From an uncultured Lachnospiraceae bacterium (lineage in GTDB: Bacteria; Bacillota; Clostridia; Lachnospirales; Lachnospiraceae), in NCBI GenBank assembly GCA_958422845.1, contig CATZPU010000109.1, forward strand, positions 1 through 5,187: 5,187 nucleotides of DNA. Direction: 5' to 3'. Made by a program: the position numbers and the translations under genes. Positions within the stretch are counted from its first letter, which is position 1, and each line of letters begins with the position of its first letter. The notes under the pieces were generated by a model. It worked only from the letters and a program-made list of their open reading frames with translations. It was not told the origin of the DNA and made no database searches. Positions 1-4,074 of the stretch are shown in pieces.

Positions 1-48
1 CAGGCTCCGTATTCTTTTTACGGAAATCTGAGCATTTTTATAGAATAC

Positions 49-123
49 TTATTTTTGAAGTTTTTCCTCCTCTTCCATCTCGGCAAGCAGATCCTCTCTG
101 CTTTTCGGATCTTCGATCCTCTA
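49..123 (-). other. In-frame remainder of the Rpn nuclease gene behind a TAG stop
   Basis: After the TAG at 123-121 the same frame stays open for 23 codons, to a TAA at 51-49. The encoded tail begins RIEDPKSREDLLAEM and ends in a glutamate-rich stretch. Rpn relatives usually finish with a '...DDL-x-RA-x-ED-x-EYREKL...' segment, and here SDL-stop-RIEDPKSREDLL fits that pattern exactly across the stop. One base change (for example CAG, AAG or TTG to TAG) would therefore explain it, and the intact protein would be 291 residues. It could be a recent nonsense mutation, a sequencing error or a readthrough site. The antiporter gene in this window ends normally in TAG, so genome-wide TAG recoding is not suggested. 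Confidence 0.7.
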
Positions 124-924
124 CAGATCGCTGTAACGCTTTTTCCTGCACAGAAACGAAACAAGCTTTGCCATATACCTTTCGCTTTCGGTTTTTCCTT
201 CTTCTCTTGCTTCTTTTTGTTTTACTTCAATATCCTTTTCATAATCATACTGAGCGATCAACATATTCGTTACCTCCGATCCTCTTTCTGATAAATAATC
301 CGTTAAGATTCCCTTCTGCATACACTCCTCTATTGCAGATTTCAGTTTCTCCTTCTGACCTTTGTATTTTGATACAACATCGACAAATTCGCAGTATTCC
401 TTTAAGATGGGACATTCTTCTAAAAGTTTTGTATTCATACCTCTATTGAGATTGTATACATGGACGATTACTTCCAGATCAAATGCCGGTCTTCCTTTTA
501 CGAGAAACGAATCAGACAGCTTTAATATCTTATGCGCCGGATACTCCTTTTCCCCGTTGTAGAATACATAAAATTCCGGTGTAGGAAGGGGAATACGCTT
601 TTCCTTATACCGATCCTCTACCGCCAGAAGCGTCTCATAAAGTCTGCCGATATACAGCAGGAAACGCAGCGGCATGTTTTCGTTTATCGTGCTCTGATGC
701 TCTCCCAGAACGAATATCTTTTCCCTTATCAGAAAGGATATATCATTCTGGAAATCTTTATACATCGCATCCTCCAGCTTCAGCATCCGCACCTCTTCGG
801 GATCGTCGTAATGACTGCCGCTCAGCGCATTATACAGGCTAAGCGCATTTGCTTTTGCACCCCGATAACGAAAAAATAAATCTACGAATACACTGTCCCT
901 GTAGTTTCTGTTTTCTTTGCTCAA
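121..924 (-). CDS. Rpn family recombination-promoting nuclease / putative transposase (PD-(D/E)XK), C-terminus cut by an in-frame TAG
   Basis: The 267-residue product matches the Rpn/PD-(D/E)XK 'putative transposase' family common in Lachnospiraceae. These are predicted DNA endonucleases; related E. coli Rpn proteins promote recA-independent recombination. The N-terminal nuclease fold reads as ND-I-SF at about 60-64 (candidate catalytic Asp61), then GEHQS at about 74-78 (Glu75 and Gln77, the E-x-Q form of the motif). Family blocks follow: FYNGEKEYP (about 121-129) and a DLEV...YNLN...LKEYCEFV stretch (about 149-181). A charged, probably helical segment (about 228-250) comes near the end. The start is TTG at 924-922, preceded by AAGGAGG at 938-932 with a 7-nt gap; no in-frame ATG is as well placed. 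The gene looks more AT-rich than its neighbours on the lines I sampled, which fits acquired DNA. It is divergent from the ABC-F gene and has its own promoter. The family call is firm; activity of this copy is uncertain because of the TAG. Confidence 0.88.
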   Translation of the reverse strand: MSKENRNYRDSVFVDLFFRYRGAKANALSLYNALSGSHYDDPEEVRMLKLEDAMYKDFQNDISFLIREKIFVLGEHQSTINENMPLRFLLYIGRLYETLLAVEDRYKEKRIPLPTPEFYVFYNGEKEYPAHKILKLSDSFLVKGRPAFDLEVIVHVYNLNRGMNTKLLEECPILKEYCEFVDVVSKYKGQKEKLKSAIEECMQKGILTDYLSERGSEVTNMLIAQYDYEKDIEVKQKEAREEGKTESERYMAKLVSFLCRKKRYSDL

Positions 925-1034
925 ATTTCTTCCTCCTTCTCAGGAGGGCAACCGCAGTCTTCACGGATTTCAGCCCTCGGTATATGTTTGCAGTTTCCAT
1001 ATACCTCTCCCCACCAAACCGACTACTGCGTTTC
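925..1034 (-). promoter_or_regulatory. Structured 5' leader of the nuclease mRNA, candidate cis-regulatory RNA
   Basis: The leader is dense in perfect complementarity. AACGCAGU at its 5' end (1032-1025) can pair with ACUGCGGUU (958-950) with one bulged G. Inside that, GGUAUAUG (1005-998) pairs with CAUAUACC (986-979) around an 11-nt loop. GAGGGC (978-973) pairs with GCCCUC (949-944), which would make a pseudoknot with the first stem. The CCUC of that last strand is also the anti-Shine-Dalgarno strand of the hairpin at 932-947, so the two pairings exclude each other. This layout resembles a translational riboswitch or thermosensor. I do not recognise a known riboswitch consensus in it. Pairings were read by eye. 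Confidence 0.5.
932..947 (-). promoter_or_regulatory. Shine-Dalgarno-sequestering hairpin with GAGA tetraloop
   Basis: On the mRNA, CCUCCU (947-942), GAGA (941-938) and AGGAGG (937-932) form a perfect 6-bp stem closed by a GNRA-type tetraloop. The 3' arm is the ribosome binding site itself, 7 nt before the TTG start. When folded, the ribosome binding site would be fully hidden, which predicts low basal translation of the nuclease. Confidence 0.65.
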
Positions 1035-1038
1035 TTTT

Positions 1039-1067
1039 ATTATACGCAATCCCTGACCGGATTGCAA
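1039..1067 (-). promoter_or_regulatory. Sigma-A type promoter of the nuclease gene
   Basis: On the minus strand a -35 box TTGCAA (1067-1062) and a perfect -10 box TATAAT (1044-1039) are separated by exactly 17 bp. Transcription should start near 1032-1034, giving a leader of about 108 nt before the TTG start codon. It is the only good promoter match seen upstream of the nuclease gene. Confidence 0.8.
1046..1065. promoter_or_regulatory. Operator-like perfect dyad inside the nuclease promoter
   Basis: GCAATCC (1046-1052) and GGATTGC (1059-1065) form a perfect 7-bp inverted repeat around a 6-bp centre. The 20-bp dyad fills the spacer between the -10 and -35 boxes and overlaps the -35 box. A dimeric regulator bound here would be placed to block RNA polymerase. 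No regulator gene is in the window, so binding is inference. Confidence 0.5.
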
Positions 1068-1091
1068 CAAAGGGAGGATTTATTTGCAACA
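1062..1091. repeat. Direct repeat TTGCAACA, 22-bp period, at and behind the nuclease -35 box
   Basis: TTGCAACA occurs at 1062-1069 and again at 1084-1091. The first copy contains the -35 box of the nuclease promoter and the second lies just upstream of it. The 22-bp period is about two helical turns, so both copies would face the same side of the DNA. An eight-base repeat in such a short interval could also be chance. Confidence 0.3.
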
Positions 1092-1147
1092 TGTGTTTCC
1101 CTTAAATACCCAAATAACCCCGAAATACTTCATCTTCAAATAGACAA

Positions 1148-1187
1148 TTGACATTTCCCGTTTCTTTCCAGTATACTCTGTTATAAT
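1148..1187 (+). promoter_or_regulatory. Promoter(s) of the ABC-F gene
   Basis: A perfect -35 box TTGACA (1148-1153) is followed after 18 bp by TATACT (1172-1177), a good sigma-A pair. A second, perfect -10 box TATAAT (1182-1187) carries an extended TGT just before it (1179-1181) but has no good -35 at 17 bp. Either or both may be used, with starts expected near 1184 and 1194. Both leave about 115-125 nt of leader before the start codon. Confidence 0.7.
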
Positions 1188-1256
1188 GCTTTCGCAGCCG
1201 CGCCTTGCCTGCGCGCGTAAAGAGCGCAGCGCGGCAGGATCGTGCTTCGTGAAAGC
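1188..1256 (+). promoter_or_regulatory. GC-rich rod-like leader RNA upstream of the ABC-F gene
   Basis: Three nested stems can be read. GCUUUCGC (1188-1195) pairs with GUGAAAGC (1249-1256), with one G-U pair. GCCGCGC (1197-1203) pairs perfectly with GCGCGGC (1229-1235). UGCGC (1210-1214) pairs with GCGCA (1224-1228). Together they make one long imperfect rod in otherwise AT-rich intergenic DNA. It sits between the promoter and a terminator-like hairpin, the usual place for an attenuator sensor domain. ABC-F genes are known in several bacteria to be controlled by ribosome-mediated attenuation. If transcription starts at the downstream promoter (near 1194), the outer stem would be lost. Confidence 0.45.
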
Positions 1257-1273
1257 TTTGTAAAATCGCCTGA

Positions 1274-1297
1274 GTGTGCAGAGCACGCTTTTATTCT
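1274..1297 (+). terminator. Terminator-like hairpin just before the ABC-F start (candidate attenuator)
   Basis: GUGUGC (1274-1279) pairs with GCACGC (1283-1288) over a 3-nt loop (6 bp, one G-U). It is followed at once by UUUUAUUCU (1289-1297). The stem is short for a strong terminator. A CGUGC at 1241-1245 could pair with GCACG (1283-1287) and so act as antiterminator. The hairpin ends 10 nt before the AAAGGAG ribosome binding site, so it would decide entry into the gene. Confidence 0.45.
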
Positions 1298-1309
1298 AAA
1301 GGAGTTACT

Positions 1310-2863
1310 ATGATTTTAAATGTGAAAAATTTAAGTCACGGTTTCGGAGACCGCGCGATCTTTGACAATGTTTCCTTCCGCCTTTTAAAAGGCGAGCATA
1401 TCGGACTGATCGGGGCGAACGGAGAAGGAAAATCTACTTTTATGAATATCATCACCGGAAAGCTGATGCCTGATGAGGGTACGGTGGAATGGGCAAAGAA
1501 TGTCCGCGTCGGTTATCTTGATCAGCATGCTGTCCTCGAAAAAGGCATGACGATCCGCGACGTTCTCAAATCTGCATTTTCTTTTTTATTTGAGATCGAA
1601 GAGACGATGAACCGGATGTTTGAACAAATGGGCGAAGCGTCGCCTGAAGAAATGGAACGTCTGCTTGAAGAGACCGGAACGTATCAGGAAATGCTCGAAC
1701 AGCACGATTTTTATATGATCGACGCAAAGGTGGAGGAGATCGCACGCGCGCTCGGTCTTATTGAGATCGGTCTGGAACGCGATGTTACGGAGCTCTCCGG
1801 CGGGCAGCGTACAAAGGTACTGATGGCAAAGCTTCTTCTTGAAAAGCCGGACATCCTCCTGCTCGACGAGCCGACGAATTATCTCGACGAACAGCATATT
1901 GAATGGCTCAAGCGCTATCTGAATGAGTACGAGAACGCTTTTATCCTGATCTCGCATGATATTCCATTTTTAAATAGTGTCATCAATCTGATCTACCATA
2001 TGGAAAATCAGCAGCTTGACCGTTATCCCGGAGATTACGATAAATTTCAGGAAGTCTACGCAATGAAAAAAGCGCAGCTTGAAGCCGCCTACAACAGACA
2101 GCAGCAGGAGATCAGTGAATTAAAGGATTTCGTTGCAAGAAATAAAGCGCGTGTCGCTACGCGCAACATGGCAATGGCAAGGCAGAAAAAGCTTGATAAG
2201 ATGGATATGATCGAACTTGCAAAAGAAAAGCCGAAGCCGGAGTTTCATTTCCTGACTGCACGTGCTTCCGGAAAGGTGATCTTTGAGACTTCCGACCTTG
2301 TGATCGGATATGACGAACCGCTTTCCAAACCTTTAAATATCCGTATGGAGCGCGGACAGCGCATCGCTCTTACAGGTGCAAACGGTATTGGTAAAACAAC
2401 TCTTTTAAAAAGCATCCTCGGACTGATCCCTCCGTATTCCGGCAGCGTGCAAAGAGGAGATTATCAGTACATCGGTTATTTTGAGCAGGAAGCTGCTCCT
2501 GATAATTCTACTACGTGCATCGAGGAGATCTGGCAGGAGTTCCCCTCCCTTACGCAGTACGAGGTGCGTTCCGCACTGGCAAAATGCGGACTGACGACGA
2601 AACACATCGAAAGTCAGGTGCGCGTCTTAAGCGGCGGCGAACAGGCAAAGGTGCGGTTGTGCAAGATCATCAACCGCGAGACGAATATCCTGCTGCTTGA
2701 CGAGCCGACCAATCATCTTGATGTGGATGCCAAAGACGAATTAAAGCGTGCGCTTTTGGAATACAAAGGAAGCATCCTGCTGATCTGCCATGAACCGGAA
2801 TTTTACCGCGACGTCGTTACAGAGGTCTGGGACTGTCAGGAGTGGGCGACGAGAATCCCGTAA
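1310..2863 (+). CDS. ABC-F family ATP-binding protein (ribosome-associated, two nucleotide-binding domains)
   Basis: The 517-residue protein has two ABC ATPase domains and no membrane segment, as in soluble ABC-F translation factors and ribosome-protection proteins, which bind near the E/P sites of the 70S ribosome. Domain 1 has Walker A GANGEGKST (35-43), signature LSGGQ (162-166), Walker B ILLLDEP (182-188) and SHD switch (215-217). A charged linker follows (about 232-315, with RNKAR and RQKKLDKMD), where ABC-F proteins carry the tRNA-contacting element. Domain 2 has Walker A GANGIGKTT (356-364), signature LSGGE (440-444), Walker B ILLLDEP (460-466) and a CHE switch (493-495). The ATG at 1310 is preferred because AAAGGAG (1298-1304) stands 5 nt before it. 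An upstream in-frame GTG at 1274 lies inside the hairpin and lacks a ribosome binding site. The general architecture recalls YkpA/YbiT-like members. Whether it protects against an antibiotic or aids ordinary translation cannot be told. Confidence 0.93.
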   Translation: MILNVKNLSHGFGDRAIFDNVSFRLLKGEHIGLIGANGEGKSTFMNIITGKLMPDEGTVEWAKNVRVGYLDQHAVLEKGMTIRDVLKSAFSFLFEIEETMNRMFEQMGEASPEEMERLLEETGTYQEMLEQHDFYMIDAKVEEIARALGLIEIGLERDVTELSGGQRTKVLMAKLLLEKPDILLLDEPTNYLDEQHIEWLKRYLNEYENAFILISHDIPFLNSVINLIYHMENQQLDRYPGDYDKFQEVYAMKKAQLEAAYNRQQQEISELKDFVARNKARVATRNMAMARQKKLDKMDMIELAKEKPKPEFHFLTARASGKVIFETSDLVIGYDEPLSKPLNIRMERGQRIALTGANGIGKTTLLKSILGLIPPYSGSVQRGDYQYIGYFEQEAAPDNSTTCIEEIWQEFPSLTQYEVRSALAKCGLTTKHIESQVRVLSGGEQAKVRLCKIINRETNILLLDEPTNHLDVDAKDELKRALLEYKGSILLICHEPEFYRDVVTEVWDCQEWATRIP

Positions 2864-2926
2864 CTTCCGCCGCCATGAAACGACAGAACATATCACCCCG
2901 CTCATTATAAAAAAGGAGGCTTTTGT
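2864..2926 (+). promoter_or_regulatory. Intergenic gap with the antiporter ribosome binding site
   Basis: The 63-nt gap has no terminator hairpin, so transcription can run on from the ABC-F gene. AAGGAGG (2913-2919) stands 7 nt before the ATG at 2927 and fixes that start. A TATAAA (2906-2911) could serve as a -10 box, but no convincing -35 lies upstream. Confidence 0.5.
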
Positions 2927-3928
2927 ATGTTTATTCCAGTATTACTTTTTACCCTCGGACTGATCCTTCTGATCTTCGGCGGCAACCGCTTTGTAGACGG
3001 TGCGACCGGAATCGCGTACCATTTCCATATCCCTGAGCTGATCGTCGGAGCCACGATCGTCTCTATCGGAACAACGCTTCCTGAGGTTATGGTATCTGCG
3101 ACTTCTGCGCTTGGAGGTCACGGCGAGATCGCATACGGCAATGCCATCGGTTCTATCATCTGCAATACCTCGCTGATCGCAGCCGTGACGATCGCGGTGC
3201 GTCCGGGCAAGCCTGACCGAAGATCGCTTGTCGTACCGGTGCTTTTCTTTTTTGCCGCTGCCCTTTTTTACACCTTCACCGCATACCGTTTCGGGCACTT
3301 TAGCCGAGGCTCAGGTATCATACTGCTTGCATTGTTTCTTGTTTACATGGTGTATATCATCCGGCATAATCTGCCGGAACGAACGGCAACCAGCGCTTCG
3401 TCTTCATCTGCTTCCGGCGGTGCAGAAAAAGCGGAGGACAAACAAAAAGAAACTCATTCCATCATAATGAATCTTCTGTCTCTCGTCATCGGAGCCGTCA
3501 CGATCGCCATCGGAGCAGACCTTCTCGTGGACAACGGAACACTGATCGCACAGGCGCTCGGCGTACCGGAATCCGTGATCGCACTTACTTTCGTAGCGCT
3601 TGGAACGTCTCTTCCTGAGCTTGTCACAGCGATCACATCGCTGATCAAAGGACACAGTTCACTTTCGCTTGGCAATATCATCGGAGCGAACCTGTTCAAT
3701 CTCGTTCTCGTAAGCGGTATCTCGATCACGCTTGCGCCGTTCGATATTCCTCAGGGTTCCATGATTGCCGGACACAATGCGTCCCTCGTCCTCGACATTC
3801 CGCTGATGTTCGTCGTGATGCTGATTCTGACGCTTCCGGTATTCGTCCGCAATAAGCTCTCCCGCATACAGGGAATCCTGCTGCTCGCGCTCTATGCGGC
3901 ATACTGTATCTTCCAATTTACGATGTAG
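2927..3928 (+). CDS. Calcium/sodium antiporter, CaCA family (YrbG-like)
   Basis: This 333-residue integral membrane protein belongs to the Ca2+/cation antiporter superfamily, which exports Ca2+ in exchange for Na+ or H+ across the cytoplasmic membrane. Both inverted alpha repeats are clear. Alpha-1 has GTTLPE (48-53) and GNAIGSIICN (71-80). Alpha-2 has GTSLPE (226-231) and GNIIGANLFN (249-258). Glu53 and Glu231 correspond to the paired ion-binding glutamates of archaeal NCX_Mj (Glu54, Glu213), with the same 27-residue spacing to the next ligand position. That position is Asn80 in alpha-1 and Asn258 in alpha-2, where NCX_Mj has Asp240. Hydrophobic segments occur throughout, consistent with about 10 helices in two halves. 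A hydrophilic Ser/Ala/Lys-rich loop (about 150-178) joins the halves. Length is normal for bacterial members. The ion exchanged is inferred from family. A strong terminator follows. Confidence 0.92.
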   Translation: MFIPVLLFTLGLILLIFGGNRFVDGATGIAYHFHIPELIVGATIVSIGTTLPEVMVSATSALGGHGEIAYGNAIGSIICNTSLIAAVTIAVRPGKPDRRSLVVPVLFFFAAALFYTFTAYRFGHFSRGSGIILLALFLVYMVYIIRHNLPERTATSASSSSASGGAEKAEDKQKETHSIIMNLLSLVIGAVTIAIGADLLVDNGTLIAQALGVPESVIALTFVALGTSLPELVTAITSLIKGHSSLSLGNIIGANLFNLVLVSGISITLAPFDIPQGSMIAGHNASLVLDIPLMFVVMLILTLPVFVRNKLSRIQGILLLALYAAYCIFQFTM

Positions 3929-3951
3929 AAGATATTTCCATGGCATGAAAC

Positions 3952-4018
3952 AAAGAGACGCTGCAATATGCATCCGGCAGATCTCAGCCGGAGTAAGTAT
4001 TTTGCAGCGTCTCTTTTT
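3952..4018. terminator. Bidirectional intrinsic terminator between convergent genes
   Basis: AAAGAGACGCTGCAA (3952-3966) and TTGCAGCGTCTCTTT (4002-4016) form a perfect 15-bp stem. Inside it TCCGGC (3973-3978) and GCCGGA (3987-3992) form a second 6-bp stem with an 8-nt loop. Five T's (4014-4018) close the plus-strand side and serve the antiporter gene. The minus-strand side ends CTCTTTGTTTC and can serve the peptidase gene, whose stop codon is about 60 nt away. Confidence 0.88.
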
Positions 4019-4030
4019 GACTATTATAAT

Positions 4031-4049
4031 ATTTGATCTTCCATCAAAT
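4031..4049. repeat. AT-rich inverted repeat behind the pepF stop codon
   Basis: ATTTGAT (4031-4037) and ATCAAAT (4043-4049) form a perfect 7-bp inverted repeat with a 5-nt loop. It lies 26 nt past the peptidase stop on the minus strand. It lacks a GC-rich stem and a clear U-run, so it is more likely a 3'-UTR hairpin than a terminator of its own. Confidence 0.4.
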
Positions 4050-4074
4050 CATACAGCTCTTTTTATATTTTACA

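Noticed and set aside
7..48. Inverted repeats CCGTA/TACGG (7-11, 19-23) and GTATTCT/AGAATAC (9-15, 42-48) behind the nuclease gene
   Set aside because: They are short, AT-rich and mutually overlapping, with no clear U-run on the minus strand, and the window edge cuts the context. They are too weak to call a terminator.
168..879. Several plus-strand frames opposite the nuclease gene
   Set aside because: They are shadows of the minus-strand nuclease coding sequence, with low-complexity or hydrophobic junk translations and no ribosome binding sites.
1084..1143. 19-codon frame from TTG 1084 with AGGGAGG just upstream
   Set aside because: No plus-strand promoter is evident before it, the start is weak and the peptide shows no recognisable feature. 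It lies in the gap between divergent promoters.
1080..1286. Minus-strand 68-codon frame across the ABC-F leader
   Set aside because: It reads the near-palindromic leader backwards, crosses the ABC-F promoter and has no ribosome binding site.
1274..1309. GTG at 1274 as the ABC-F start, adding 12 residues (starts MCRARFYSKGVT)
   Set aside because: It has no ribosome binding site, lies in the terminator-like hairpin, and the added residues precede the normal ABC-F N-terminus. ATG 1310 has AAAGGAG at the right distance.
1586..2605. Minus-strand frames of 66-123 codons opposite the ABC-F gene
   Set aside because: They lie wholly within an unambiguous ABC-F coding sequence and show no family resemblance or ribosome binding site.
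2942..3973. Antisense frames of 79-118 codons opposite the antiporter gene
   Set aside because: They are shadow frames rich in Arg/Asp, produced by the codon pattern of the plus-strand gene, without start signals.
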